64,000 nucleotides of DNA from positions 1 to 64,000 of the forward strand of contig DATBFX010000008.1 in NCBI GenBank assembly GCA_036558305.1, written 5' to 3'. A model generated the notes under the pieces. It saw only the letters and a list, made by a program, of their open reading frames with translations, was not told the DNA's origin and did not search any database. Positions 1-8,400 of this stretch are shown here, in pieces. This stretch comes from DATBFX01 sp036558305 (lineage in GTDB: Bacteria; Chloroflexota; Chloroflexia; Thermomicrobiales; UBA6265). Within the stretch, counting starts at the first letter, position 1. The number at the start of each line of letters is the position of its first letter. The position numbers and the translations under genes are program-made.

Positions 1-1
1 G

Positions 2-1462
2 GAGGGGTTCATCCTCGACGTGCTCCAGAACTACGTGACCTACCGCGCCTACTACGAGTTGGAGAAGGCGATCGCCGACGATCCGACCTTCAAGACGACG
101 AAGGCGCAGCGGCGGGTGGCGCGGTTCGCCCACCTGCACCCGACCGCGATTGCGCAGAAAGCGGAGGTGATCGTCGAGCACTTCCGGCGGCACGTGATGG
201 CGGAGCTGGACGGCCGGGCGAAGGCGATGGTGGTGACGGGGAGCCGGGAGTCGGCGTTGCGGATGTATTTTGGGGTGAAGGAGTACCTCGCCGAGCACGG
301 GTACGACGACATGCGGGCGTTAGTGGCGTTCTCGGGCGAGCTTAAGGTGGACGGGCAGGTCTGGACGGAGGCGGCGATCAACGGGTTCTCGGAGGCGGCG
401 CTGCGGCGGGAATTCGACGCGAAGGACGAGTACCGGTTGCTGATCGTGGCGGAGAAGTACCAGACGGGGTTCGACCAGCCGAAGCTGGTGGGGATGTACC
501 TGGATCGCAAGCTGGCCGGGTTGCAGGCGGTGCAGACACTGTCGCGGCTGAACCGGACGGCGCCGGGGAAGGCGAGGACGTTCGTCCTGGACTTCCAGAA
601 CACGATCGAGGAGATCCAGGAGGCGTTTCGACCCTTCTATGAGCAGACGCGGCTTGAGGAGCCGACGGACCTGCACCAGATCTACTCGCTGCGCGACAAG
701 CTCTGGGAGCGGGGTGTGCTGGACCGGCGGGAGGTGGAGGCGTTCGCCGGGCTCTTCTACAAGGCGGAGTTGAAGTCGTATGACCGGATCAAGCTGGAGG
801 GGCTGATCCGGCCCGCGATCGACCGGTTCGAAGCGTTGGACGACGAGGGGTTGCAGGAGGAGTTTCGCCAACTTCTGCGGTCGTACCTGCGCTTCTACGC
901 TTTTGTGGCTCAGGTGGTGCGATTGGATGATCCCGAACTCGAGAAGCTGTCGAGTTACGGGGATTGGTTGGCGCGGCTGCTGCCGGACCGGGCGGTGCCG
1001 GCGGAGATCGAGATCACGGACGAAATGCTGCGGCTGCACGCGTTCAAGATCGCCCAGCAGGAGGCGGGGAGCGCGTCGCTGGTGGCGGGAGAAGGGACGG
1101 CGCTGAAGCCGATCCGGGAGTTCGGGGCGAGCACCTACACGGCGGAGGAGGAGAAGTCGCTCTCCGAGATCATCCGGAGTTTCAATGAGCGGCACGGGAC
1201 GGAGTTCACGCAGGAGGACTTCCTGCGGTTCGAGCAGGTGAACCGGGAGATCCTGGACCCCGAGATGGTGGCGATGCTGCGGAACAACCCGCCGGACGTG
1301 GTCTACAACGCCTTCAGCGACGCCTTCTTCCGGGGGGCGATCCGGTTGTTCCAGCGGGACTCGGCGATGAAGAGTATCGTGCTGACGGACCAGCAAGCGC
1401 GAGAGCAGGCGATCCGCCACTTCTTCGGGTGGGCGCTACGGGAGGCGCGGGAGTCGGCCTGA
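2..1462 (+). CDS. hsdR: Type I restriction enzyme R subunit, C-terminal part (5' truncated by window edge)
   Basis: The reading frame is open from base 2, so the gene begins upstream of the window; a GTG at 20 lies inside the conserved Asn-Tyr-Val-Thr-Tyr stretch and is not the start. About 486 residues are visible. They cover the second RecA-like motor lobe: a motif V-like stretch ending in TGFDQPKL and a motif VI-like QTLSRLNRT, followed by the long helical C-terminal domain that contacts the modification complex. In this family the subunit translocates DNA by ATP hydrolysis and cleaves unmethylated DNA; the nuclease and Walker A regions would lie upstream. hsdM and hsdS are not visible and would also have to lie upstream. 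The toxin-antitoxin pair begins 115 bp downstream. Confidence 0.92.
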   Translation, partial: EGFILDVLQNYVTYRAYYELEKAIADDPTFKTTKAQRRVARFAHLHPTAIAQKAEVIVEHFRRHVMAELDGRAKAMVVTGSRESALRMYFGVKEYLAEHGYDDMRALVAFSGELKVDGQVWTEAAINGFSEAALRREFDAKDEYRLLIVAEKYQTGFDQPKLVGMYLDRKLAGLQAVQTLSRLNRTAPGKARTFVLDFQNTIEEIQEAFRPFYEQTRLEEPTDLHQIYSLRDKLWERGVLDRREVEAFAGLFYKAELKSYDRIKLEGLIRPAIDRFEALDDEGLQEEFRQLLRSYLRFYAFVAQVVRLDDPELEKLSSYGDWLARLLPDRAVPAEIEITDEMLRLHAFKIAQQEAGSASLVAGEGTALKPIREFGASTYTAEEEKSLSEIIRSFNERHGTEFTQEDFLRFEQVNREILDPEMVAMLRNNPPDVVYNAFSDAFFRGAIRLFQRDSAMKSIVLTDQQAREQAIRHFFGWALREARESA

Positions 1463-1537
1463 GAGGAGTGCGCTGAAATCAGGATGACGTAGGCTGGACG
1501 CGGGCGCGCATGGGCGGAACCCGTTGCGTATCGCGGT

Positions 1538-1577
1538 GTCGGACAATGTCTGACGAGCAAGTGCTATCATAGAAGCG
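1538..1577 (+). promoter_or_regulatory. Palindromic operator and promoter of the toxin-antitoxin pair
   Basis: A 17-bp near-perfect palindrome, GTCGGACAATGTCTGAC at 1538-1554 (two mismatched arm positions), lies directly upstream of a TATCAT -10 box at 1565-1570. A weak -35 (CGGACA at 1540-1545) falls inside the palindrome. The -10 box is only 7 bp from the toxin ATG at 1578 and no Shine-Dalgarno sequence is visible, so the transcript could be leaderless. A palindrome over the promoter is the layout expected for autorepression by a ribbon-helix-helix antitoxin. The binding role is inferred. Confidence 0.5.
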
Positions 1578-1877
1578 ATGGCCGGCCACATCCGGATCGA
1601 ACGCCTGGACTGGGACGACTGGAACCGCGACCACATCGCCAAGCACGTGGTGCTTCCGGAGGAGGCGGAAGAAGTGGTCGCCGGCGAGCCGACCATCCGC
1701 GAGACGTACAAACAGCGGCTGCAACTGGTCGGCCCGACGCTGGCGGGACGGATGCTCTCGATCGTCGTCGGTCCGGTGCCCGACCAGCCGGGTGTCTACT
1801 ACGTCTTCAGCGCCCGCCCGGCGAGTCGGAAGGAGCGTGGCGCGTATGCTCAGGAGAAAGGAGGGTCGAGGCCATGA
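1578..1877 (+). CDS. BrnT-like toxin of a type II toxin-antitoxin system
   Basis: A 99-residue protein resembling BrnT-family RelE-fold RNases. It begins with a beta strand and a Trp-Asp-x-x-Asn-x-x-His-Ile-x-Lys-His segment, followed by a Pro-Glu-Glu-Ala-Glu-Glu helix. It ends with the conserved Phe-Ser-Ala-Arg-Pro-Ala-Ser-Arg-x-Glu-Arg strand that carries the family's catalytic Arg/Glu residues. BrnT toxins inhibit translation by cutting RNA. The gene is first in a two-gene unit and its stop overlaps the next ATG by 4 bp (ATGA at 1874), giving the toxin-first order of BrnT/BrnA. The C-terminus is Gly/Ser-rich and variable. Family assignment is from motifs only. Confidence 0.75.
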   Translation: MAGHIRIERLDWDDWNRDHIAKHVVLPEEAEEVVAGEPTIRETYKQRLQLVGPTLAGRMLSIVVGPVPDQPGVYYVFSARPASRKERGAYAQEKGGSRP

Positions 1878-2194
1878 GCCGACCACGGCCGACCGTCGAT
1901 CTGGGCTATCCCACACCAGCGCATGGCCGCATCCCGTCATTCAACTCCATCGAGGAAGAAGCGGCCTTCTGGGATACCCACGACTTCACCGATTTCGCGG
2001 ACGAATCGACGCCGGTGCAGGTGACCGTCGGTCAAGACCTGGCCGAGCGGCTGACGCTGCGGCTCGACAAGGCCGACCGGGAGGCGCTGACCAGGCGCGC
2101 CCGCGCGAAGGGCGTCGGCCCGTCCACCCTCGTCCGCATGTGGTTGAAGGAGCGCCTCGACGAGGAGGCGGACGCCGAGGCGCACGCGCGTTGA
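1874..2194 (+). CDS. BrnA/CopG-like antitoxin
   Basis: A 106-residue acidic protein. The N-terminal half holds a Phe-x-Ser-x-Glu-Glu-Glu-Ala-x-Phe-Trp-Asp-Thr-His-Asp motif typical of antitoxins paired with BrnT-like toxins. The C-terminal half (about residues 58-95) looks like a ribbon-helix-helix: a short strand with Leu-Thr-Leu-Arg-Leu, then two helices with Lys-Gly-Val-Gly-Pro-Ser-Thr-Leu-Val-Arg-Met-Trp. Such antitoxins neutralise the toxin and repress their own operon; the palindrome at 1538-1554 is the obvious candidate site. It is translationally coupled to the toxin by the ATGA overlap. It ends about 57 bp before the remnant on the opposite strand. Confidence 0.75.
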   Translation: MSRPRPTVDLGYPTPAHGRIPSFNSIEEEAAFWDTHDFTDFADESTPVQVTVGQDLAERLTLRLDKADREALTRRARAKGVGPSTLVRMWLKERLDEEADAEAHAR

Positions 2195-2250
2195 ATCCGT
2201 GCTGCGACCGCCCGTCATGCGCAGCCCTCGGACCGACCTGATCGAAACCC

Positions 2251-2620
2251 TCAGAGCCGCCCTTGCTCCCCTGCGAAATCTTCCGGCAGCAGGTCGTTTA
2301 GCTGGCGGTCGCATCGGGTGCCGGGGGGAAAAAAGCGGTTCGGTGCCTCGACCCGGAACACGTCCCCAGCGCGGTCGAGCATTTCTCTCCAGTCGTGGCG
2401 CTGCGGCGCGACCTTGCATTCGGTGATCACCATGCGGATGACCGCCGGCAGGGTCACCCGACCTGTCGCGAGGTGAAGTTTGTCGAGGTCGATCCCGCGC
2501 CGATTTGTCGCGTCGATCTGGGCGTCCAGGGCCGCGGAGACGTGCAGATGGGGATGGTCTGGTCGCGCGAAATCCGGTCCCGGCTGCCAATGGTAGAGGA
2601 AAGAACGCGTCGATTGACCT
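2251..2620 (-). pseudogene. 5'-truncated remnant of a hypothetical protein
   Basis: On the minus strand, about 120 codons read as a coherent protein with a Tyr-His-Trp-x-Pro-x-Pro-Asp-Phe-x-Arg-Pro-x-His-Pro-His-Leu-His-Val segment and a compact C-terminal half ending at a TGA (2251-2253). The frame stays open beyond 2620, but from there it is antisense to the start of recD2 and turns low-complexity, with no plausible start or ribosome-binding site. I read this as a gene that lost its N-terminal third when recD2 came to lie head-to-head with it. Alternatively a short protein may start at a GTG at 2643 inside recD2. Function is unknown. Confidence 0.5.
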
Positions 2621-4978
2621 ATGGATCCCCACGCTTCGCCCACCCCTGAAGAATCGACGCAAGCATCGCTCCGCGAGCTGCGCGGCGTCGTCGAGCGGAT
2701 CACGTTCCAGAATGCGGAGACGGGGTTTACGGTCGCGCGGTTGGCGCCGGAGCGGGCGGCGGAGAGTGTTTCGGGCGACGATCGCCTGGTGGCGGTGGTG
2801 GGGACGCTGCCCGATCTGCAACCGGGGGAGGCGATCGTCGCGCGGGGGTGGTGGCGGAACGATCCGAAGCACGGGTGGCAGTTCCGGGTGGTGGAGTACC
2901 GGACGGCGCTGCCGGCGACGCTGCAGGGGATGAAGCGGTACCTGGGGAGCGGGTTGGTCAAGGGGATCGGGCCGGTGATGGCCGGACGGATCGTCGACGC
3001 GTTCGGGGAGGCGACGTTCGAGGTCGTCGACGCCTACCCGATGCGGTTGGAGGAGGTGGCGGGGATCGGGCCGATCCGGGCGCGACGGATCGCGGAGACG
3101 TGGGACGAGCAGCGGCACGTGCGGGAGGTGATGGCGGCACTGCAGGGATACGGTGTCTCGACCTCGCTGGCGGTGCGGATCTACAAGCGGTTCGGGGACG
3201 AGAGCGCGCGGGTGATCGCACAGGAGCCGTACCGGTTGGCGCGCGAGGTGTGGGGGATCGGGTTCAAGACGGCGGACAAAATCGCGCAGGCGGTGGGGAT
3301 CGCGGCGGACGCGCCGGAACGGTTGCAGGCCGGGGTGCTGCACGCGTTGGGGCAGGCGGCGGAGGAGGGGCACACGCTCCTGCCGGAAGGGGAGTTGGTC
3401 GCGCTGGCGGTGGAACTGCTGGGGGCGGAGTCGGTGCAGGTGGCCGAGGCGGTCGGGGGGCTCCTCGGGACGGGCGAGGCGGTCGCGGCGCGGCGAGACG
3501 GGGAGGATGCGCGGCTGGTCGCGCTGGCGCCGTTCGCGCGGGCGGAATCGGGGTTGGCCGCGCGATTGCAGCGCCTGGCGGGACCCAAGGGGTATCCCGG
3601 CGAGCGGGCACGGGTGGCGCGGGTTTTCGGCGGGGTGGATTGGGCGGTGGCGTTCGGGTGGCTGGCGGAGAAGCAGGGGATACGGCTGGCGCCGGAGCAG
3701 GAGGCGGGGGTGAGGATGGTGCTGACGAACCCGGTCGCGATCCTGACGGGCGGACCGGGGACGGGCAAGACGCACACGCTGAAGGCGGTGCTGACGCTGG
3801 CGCGGGCAAAGCAGTTGCGCTGCATCCTGGCCGCGCCGACGGGACGGGCAGCGAAGCGGATGGAGGAGGCGACCGGCTGGCCGGCGGGGACGCTGCATCG
3901 GGTGCTGGAGCTGCGACCGGGCGGGCAGGCGGGGCACGGTCCGGAGAACCCGCTGCCGGCCGATCTCGTCGTGATCGACGAGGCGAGCATGCTCGACGTG
4001 CTGCTGGCGAACCAGCTCGTCAAGGCGGTGGCGCCGGGGTCGCACCTGCTGCTGGTGGGCGATCCCGACCAGTTGCCGAGCGTCGGGGCAGGGGACGTGC
4101 TGGCCGATCTGCTGCGGCCGGCGCGGTTCCCGGTGACGCGGTTGACGCACATCTTCCGGCAGGGGGCGGGGTCGGGGATCGCGGCCAACGCGCGGCGGAT
4201 CAACGAGGGCCAACTGCCGCATTTCGGGGGCGAGAGCCAGGACTGCTTCTTCTTGCCGGCTGACGACCCGGCGACGGCGGCGGAACTCGTCGTCGATCTG
4301 GTGGCGCGGCGACTGCCGGCGCGGTACGGGTTCAAGATCGGGGACGTGCAGGTGCTGGTGCCGATGCACCGGGGCGAGGTTGGGGTGGGGGCGCTGAACA
4401 CGGCGCTGCAAGGGCGGTTGAACCCGGCACGGGACGGACTGGCGGAGGCGCGGAGCGGTGGGCGGGTCTACCGGCCGGGGGACCGGGTGCTGCAACTGAA
4501 GAACGACTACGAGTTGAAGGTCTTCAACGGCGATCTGGGGACGGTCGCGGAGATCGACGGGATCGAGCAGGAGCTGACGGTGGCGCTCGACGACGGGCGG
4601 AGGGTGCCCTACCCGTTCGCAAGTCTGCACGAGTTGACGCATGCCTACGCGATCTCGGTGCACAAGGCGCAGGGGGCGGAGTTCCCGGCGGTGGTGATTC
4701 CGTTGCTGACGAGCCACGCGCCGATGCTGGGGCGGACGCTGCTCTACACGGCGGTGACGCGGGCGCGGCAGCTCGTCGTGGTCGTGGGGCAGCGGCGGGC
4801 GCTGGCGATGGCAGCGCGGGACTGGCGGCGGGTGACGCGGCGGACGGCACTCGACGGTCTGCTGGCGGGGACGCTCGCCTATGCCTGGCCCCGGGTGGAC
4901 GCGGGCGCAGCCGCCGCGCGGTCGGAGGACGACCCGACAGTTTGGGAGGGGTTGGCGGGAAGCGCCGGCGAGGAGTAG
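2621..4978 (+). CDS. recD2: RecD2-type SF1B DNA helicase
   Basis: A 785-residue ATP-dependent 5'-3' helicase of the RecD2 class, found in bacteria without RecBCD partners and linked to DNA repair. In order: an OB-like N-terminal domain; tandem helix-hairpin-helix motifs near residues 105-190; Walker A GGPGTGKT at 377-384; Walker B with DEAS; motif III GDPDQLPSVGAGDVLADLL; motif IV THIFRQ; and motifs V and VI (SVHKAQGAEFP and LYTAVTRA). Length and motif order match the family. The ATG at 2621 is the first candidate in frame, but no strong ribosome-binding site precedes it, so a later start is possible. It stands alone on this strand. Confidence 0.93.
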   Translation: MDPHASPTPEESTQASLRELRGVVERITFQNAETGFTVARLAPERAAESVSGDDRLVAVVGTLPDLQPGEAIVARGWWRNDPKHGWQFRVVEYRTALPATLQGMKRYLGSGLVKGIGPVMAGRIVDAFGEATFEVVDAYPMRLEEVAGIGPIRARRIAETWDEQRHVREVMAALQGYGVSTSLAVRIYKRFGDESARVIAQEPYRLAREVWGIGFKTADKIAQAVGIAADAPERLQAGVLHALGQAAEEGHTLLPEGELVALAVELLGAESVQVAEAVGGLLGTGEAVAARRDGEDARLVALAPFARAESGLAARLQRLAGPKGYPGERARVARVFGGVDWAVAFGWLAEKQGIRLAPEQEAGVRMVLTNPVAILTGGPGTGKTHTLKAVLTLARAKQLRCILAAPTGRAAKRMEEATGWPAGTLHRVLELRPGGQAGHGPENPLPADLVVIDEASMLDVLLANQLVKAVAPGSHLLLVGDPDQLPSVGAGDVLADLLRPARFPVTRLTHIFRQGAGSGIAANARRINEGQLPHFGGESQDCFFLPADDPATAAELVVDLVARRLPARYGFKIGDVQVLVPMHRGEVGVGALNTALQGRLNPARDGLAEARSGGRVYRPGDRVLQLKNDYELKVFNGDLGTVAEIDGIEQELTVALDDGRRVPYPFASLHELTHAYAISVHKAQGAEFPAVVIPLLTSHAPMLGRTLLYTAVTRARQLVVVVGQRRALAMAARDWRRVTRRTALDGLLAGTLAYAWPRVDAGAAAARSEDDPTVWEGLAGSAGEE

Positions 4979-5400
4979 GGCGGCGGTCCACGGGGCGCGG
5001 ATGACGAACCTGGAGGACGCGAACACCGGGTCGAGGCTGGTGGGCAAGCCGGAGGAGATGCTGGTGCCTCGGCACGACTGCTCCTCCGCCCGTCGGTGCG
5101 CCCGCGCCGACGTGACGGCGGCTGGGCGGGCTGCGGTCAGGATGGTGGACGATGGACGCGGGCGCAAGTGGGACGCGGCCCCTCTGGTCCCCATTCGGGG
5201 GAACACGGGTAGCGCGACGACGGGCAGCGCGGCCGGGTGCGGCCAGGGGAAGGCGTGTTACCCGCGGACCGATCAGTTCGCGTGGCGCTTCGAATCTGCG
5301 CATACGTAATCCCTACGACGCACAGCCCCGTCCGCCGAAGGATGATAGGTCCAGGCCAGGAGCCGAACTTTGGATCCTTCGTTGAATGGAGGAGGGCCTA
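4979..5400. other. Intergenic stretch without a recognisable gene
   Basis: About 420 bp lie between recD2 and the next small gene. Open frames here are short and have low-complexity, Arg/Ala/Gly-rich translations typical of shadow frames in GC-rich DNA. I see no RNA gene, terminator with a U-tract or clear promoter. The only useful signal is the ribosome-binding site GGAGGA at 5389-5394 for the following gene. Confidence 0.5.
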
Positions 5401-5694
5401 ATGTATCCGTACGAAACGCCACCTAGCAAGGCTGCCGGAGCGCGGACAGGCCACGTTTTCGACACGATCGCTAATTGTGGGCGCCTCGCGCCGCAAATGC
5501 TGGCGGCAGAGGAGACCCACCGGGATGCTGCCCATCAGGCGGCTCTCTGGAGAGCGACCCATCCCGCGGACGACCGAAAACCGGGCCGCCTGCGAGCCTG
5601 GTTCGGCACGCTCCTGATCCGGTTGGGGACTCGCGTGCAGGGCGTGCCTTCGGCGGCGTCGACCGAGCTGTCGCAGGCCATCCCAGGATCGTAG
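5401..5694 (+). CDS. Small hypothetical protein
   Basis: A 97-residue protein not assigned to a named family. The start is set at ATG 5401 because a GGAGGA ribosome-binding site lies 6 bp upstream; an in-frame ATG at 5386 would place that site inside the gene. The middle is helical and Ala/His/Glu-rich, and the C-terminal part has a basic amphipathic stretch (Leu-Arg-Ala-Trp-Phe-Gly-Thr-Leu-Leu-Ile-Arg-Leu-Gly-x-Arg-Val-Gln-Gly) resembling small proteins I associate with Chloroflexota. It might be membrane-associated through that helix. It lies 130 bp upstream of the SnoaL/cupin gene on the same strand. Confidence 0.55.
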   Translation: MYPYETPPSKAAGARTGHVFDTIANCGRLAPQMLAAEETHRDAAHQAALWRATHPADDRKPGRLRAWFGTLLIRLGTRVQGVPSAASTELSQAIPGS

Positions 5695-5824
5695 CCGCAC
5701 CGCGTTGGGCACCGCGGCCAACGTCGCTTCGGACGAGACCGAGATCGATGTGCGTCGATCCATTCGCTCGCGCACTGGTCCGTGCGGGCGGGGATCTCCT
5801 GTCGTTACGAGAGGCAGCTCCATC

Positions 5825-7117
5825 ATGTCGCCAGATTCGCATGTTCGGTTCCTATCGAGCCCCCGGCGCCCCGCACAGGGTCGTCGAGGGACCGTGCTCT
5901 TCGTGACCATGTGCCTGGCGCTTGCCACGGGCGTCGCCCTGACGGCAGTCGGCACGACGCTGACCGATGCACAACTGGCGCCGTCCGCGGGGAGCACGGC
6001 GGCGAACGAAGACCTCGTCGGCGACTTCTACGACGCCGTCAACGAGACGATTCGGACGGGTGAGTCCGCCAAACTCGATGCGCTCGTCAGCCCGGACGTC
6101 GTCTGGTGCCGGGACTGCCCCGACCAGGTTCAATCGCGCGTCGGTTTGGACCGCTACCTCCTCGATCTCCACCGGACGGCGCCCGGGGCACGATTGATCG
6201 TGGAGGAGCTTGTGGCCGACGGGCACGACACCGCGATGGCGAGGGTTCGGGTCTCGGGCGTCCCGACGGTTGGTCAGTCGGTGCCCTGGGGACCGATCGA
6301 CAGCTTCCGGCTCGCCCACGGGCAGGTCGTCGAGCGGGGCAACGGTTCCGATGCCGTCGCCCTCCAAGAATCGCTGTTCCGGAGCCGGCTCGATCCGTTG
6401 TCGCCCGCCGTGAGGGGGGTGGCGATGGCGCGCCTGACCTTTTCCCTGGGTTCGGGTCTCGATGGGCTGCTCAGTGCCGGACCGACCGTCGTGGTCGTCG
6501 AAGCGGGGAGTCTGGAGGTTCGGATCGGCACGGGCGGGCGCGTCGTCCGGGCAGGTAGCAGCGCCGAGGAGTCGGCCGGTGGCGAGGGTGATGCGGCGCT
6601 GTTGCACCAGGGGGATGCGGCGATCGTTCCGGCCGGGGTACGGCACTCGCTCGATCAGCAGGGCACGGAAGCGGCGGTGGTCCTGGGGGTGACGCTCTTT
6701 TACGTGGACGACGGCAGCGATCGCCGTCCGCGGCGCGGGCCGGAGCTGGGCGTCTTCGCACCTTTGGATCTGGTCAATCGCGACGCTCCGGAGTCGCGAC
6801 CGCTGCCGGGGGTTCGGTTCCTCGCGAGTGGCACCGTAAAGTCCTGGCCGACGGGGCCGGTGGACGTCACGCTGGGGCGGGCGGTGCTCGGTCTCGGTGG
6901 CCGGTTGGCCCCCGCCGCGGATGAAGAGGTGCTCGCGGCGGTCGAAACGGGGACGCTCGCGGTGAGCGGTGACGAGGAACAGACGGTCGTGGCGGGTACC
7001 GGCGTGTTGCGACCGGCCGGTATGAACCGGGAGTTCCGCAACGACGGTGAGGGACTCCTGTCGCTGCTCGTGCTGAGCGTGGCACCGGACGCGGATGGAG
7101 ACGCAACTCAAGGCTGA
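5825..7117 (+). CDS. Membrane-anchored or secreted SnoaL-like and cupin domain protein
   Basis: A 430-residue protein. A basic N-terminus is followed by one hydrophobic segment at about residues 20-42 (signal anchor or signal peptide). Residues about 60-170 look like a SnoaL/NTF2-like fold (Phe-Tyr-Asp-Ala-Val-Asn, a Trp-Gly-Pro-Ile-Asp-Ser-Phe-Arg strand). Two cupin-like beta regions follow; the first includes Gln-Gly-Asp-Ala-Ala-Ile-Val-Pro-Ala-Gly-Val-Arg-His. The His cluster of metal-binding cupins is mostly absent, so a catalytic role is doubtful. The start is the ATG at 5825; the frame is open further upstream, but the segment before 5825 has no start that fits a signal sequence. It is convergent with the ABC-2 permease. 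Confidence 0.75.
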   Translation: MSPDSHVRFLSSPRRPAQGRRGTVLFVTMCLALATGVALTAVGTTLTDAQLAPSAGSTAANEDLVGDFYDAVNETIRTGESAKLDALVSPDVVWCRDCPDQVQSRVGLDRYLLDLHRTAPGARLIVEELVADGHDTAMARVRVSGVPTVGQSVPWGPIDSFRLAHGQVVERGNGSDAVALQESLFRSRLDPLSPAVRGVAMARLTFSLGSGLDGLLSAGPTVVVVEAGSLEVRIGTGGRVVRAGSSAEESAGGEGDAALLHQGDAAIVPAGVRHSLDQQGTEAAVVLGVTLFYVDDGSDRRPRRGPELGVFAPLDLVNRDAPESRPLPGVRFLASGTVKSWPTGPVDVTLGRAVLGLGGRLAPAADEEVLAAVETGTLAVSGDEEQTVVAGTGVLRPAGMNREFRNDGEGLLSLLVLSVAPDADGDATQG

Positions 7118-7198
7118 CCGTCTATCGCGCGAAGACGACGTGAGACACGGACCGCACCGCAGCGTGTGGTAGCCGGTCGCGGTTGACGCAGGCCCCGG

Positions 7199-7232
7199 CG
7201 ACCCCCGAACGGTTGACCGGCCGCGGGGGTCG
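7199..7232. terminator. Possible bidirectional terminator hairpin
   Basis: CGACCCCCG at 7199-7207 pairs perfectly with CGGGGGTCG at 7224-7232, giving a 9-bp GC-rich stem. It lies between two convergent genes (ends at 7117 and 7280), where a shared terminator is expected. No U-run follows on either strand, so intrinsic termination is not certain. Confidence 0.4.
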
Positions 7233-7279
7233 ATCCGTTCGGGTGCGTCCGGGCAGCGGCTGGTGCCGGCGTACCGCGG

Positions 7280-8194
7280 TCACTCGTTGGGGACGTACCG
7301 ACGGTACATGACCGCGCAAGCGAGGGCGCACGTTACGATCAGGGCCCCCGCGTATTGCCAGACGGCGAGGAACCCGCCGAAGTTGGTGGTGGTGCCGAAG
7401 GTCGGCTGTCCGAACAGGCGGTAATCGAACCAGTGGTTCACGTCAAGCGGGCTCATCACCACGAAGTAACGCCGGTCGGCGGAGTTCACCGCCTGGGAGA
7501 GGGCGAAGGCGAGCGCGGTCGCCACGCCGAAGCCGACGACCGTGACCGCTGCGGCGATACCCTTTCGACCGCTAAAGGAGGCAATGGTCAGCGCCAGCGA
7601 GCCGAGGTATGCCGAAAGGAGGACCCCGGCAAGGATGAGCCGCCCCAGGTCACCCAAATGGTCCCTCATCGCGGCCAGAGGCGCGTTGTCGAGGAGTTGG
7701 CGGCCAAGCCAGTAGACGACCGCTGGCACGACGGTGATCGACAGTGTCAGCACCGTCGCGGCAACCACCTTTGCCAGCAGGTAATCCAGCCGCGAAATGG
7801 CGCGCGAGAAGTAGAGCGATAGCACGTTCTCGCGCCGGTCGCCGCAGAGCATCTCCGGCGCGATCGTCGCGACGAAGACAACGAGGATGCCAAAGATGAC
7901 GGCCAGGAAGTCCCAGTACGCCAGAACGTTCGCGCCCGGCACGAACGCCTCCACCCCCAACGGGATGACGACGGTCAGGGCGACGGCGACGTAGAGCAGG
8001 ATCGGCACGACCTTGGAGATCCAGCCCTTCTTGATCCCCAGCGCGCGCTTCATCGAATAGCGCGCCAGCGCCCAGAAGGCGTGGCGGCGGCCCAGCCGCG
8101 GTCCGTCGTAGTGCTGGTAGCCGCGGTCGTAGAGCTCGCCGTAGCGCGCCGGCTGGGCGGCACCCAGAGACGATGTCGATTCAGGTGCGTCCAT
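7280..8194 (-). CDS. ABC-2 type transporter permease
   Basis: A 304-residue integral membrane protein with about six hydrophobic segments. The cytoplasmic N-terminus is followed by the amphipathic Trp-Ala-Leu-Ala-Arg-Tyr-Ser-Met-Lys-Arg-Ala segment typical of ABC-2 permeases, and a large loop carries Cys-Gly-Asp-Arg-Arg-Glu-Asn-Val-Leu after the second membrane helix. ABC-2 permeases export substrates together with a separate ATPase, but no ATPase gene is adjacent; the nearest exporter-type ATPase is at 38 kb. The partner may lie elsewhere. It is divergent from the amidohydrolase genes, with a 206-bp gap that would hold both promoters. Substrate unknown. Confidence 0.82.
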   Translation of the reverse strand: MDAPESTSSLGAAQPARYGELYDRGYQHYDGPRLGRRHAFWALARYSMKRALGIKKGWISKVVPILLYVAVALTVVIPLGVEAFVPGANVLAYWDFLAVIFGILVVFVATIAPEMLCGDRRENVLSLYFSRAISRLDYLLAKVVAATVLTLSITVVPAVVYWLGRQLLDNAPLAAMRDHLGDLGRLILAGVLLSAYLGSLALTIASFSGRKGIAAAVTVVGFGVATALAFALSQAVNSADRRYFVVMSPLDVNHWFDYRLFGQPTFGTTTNFGGFLAVWQYAGALIVTCALACAVMYRRYVPNE

Positions 8195-8400
8195 CGGTCG
8201 TTGCTTCGGTGCTGCCTCCGCCGAGGTCGCGATTTCGTGGGTTCCCGGCTGACTGGACGTCGAAGGGCGCTTCGTTCTTTGGGACGTAGCCTATACCGTC
8301 GGTCGTATTCCTCCCAAGTGTGCTGGGATACCGTGTCGTGCTTGACGAGCGTTGGAAGGACTCCTAAGCTGCCGACCGAGTCCAGGGAAGGAGCAAGCCG

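Noticed and set aside
1937..5206. Very long open frame on the minus strand opposite recD2 and the antitoxin gene
   Set aside because: The translation is Arg/Pro/His-rich low-complexity sequence typical of antisense frames in GC-rich DNA, and the plus strand has full helicase motifs in the same place.
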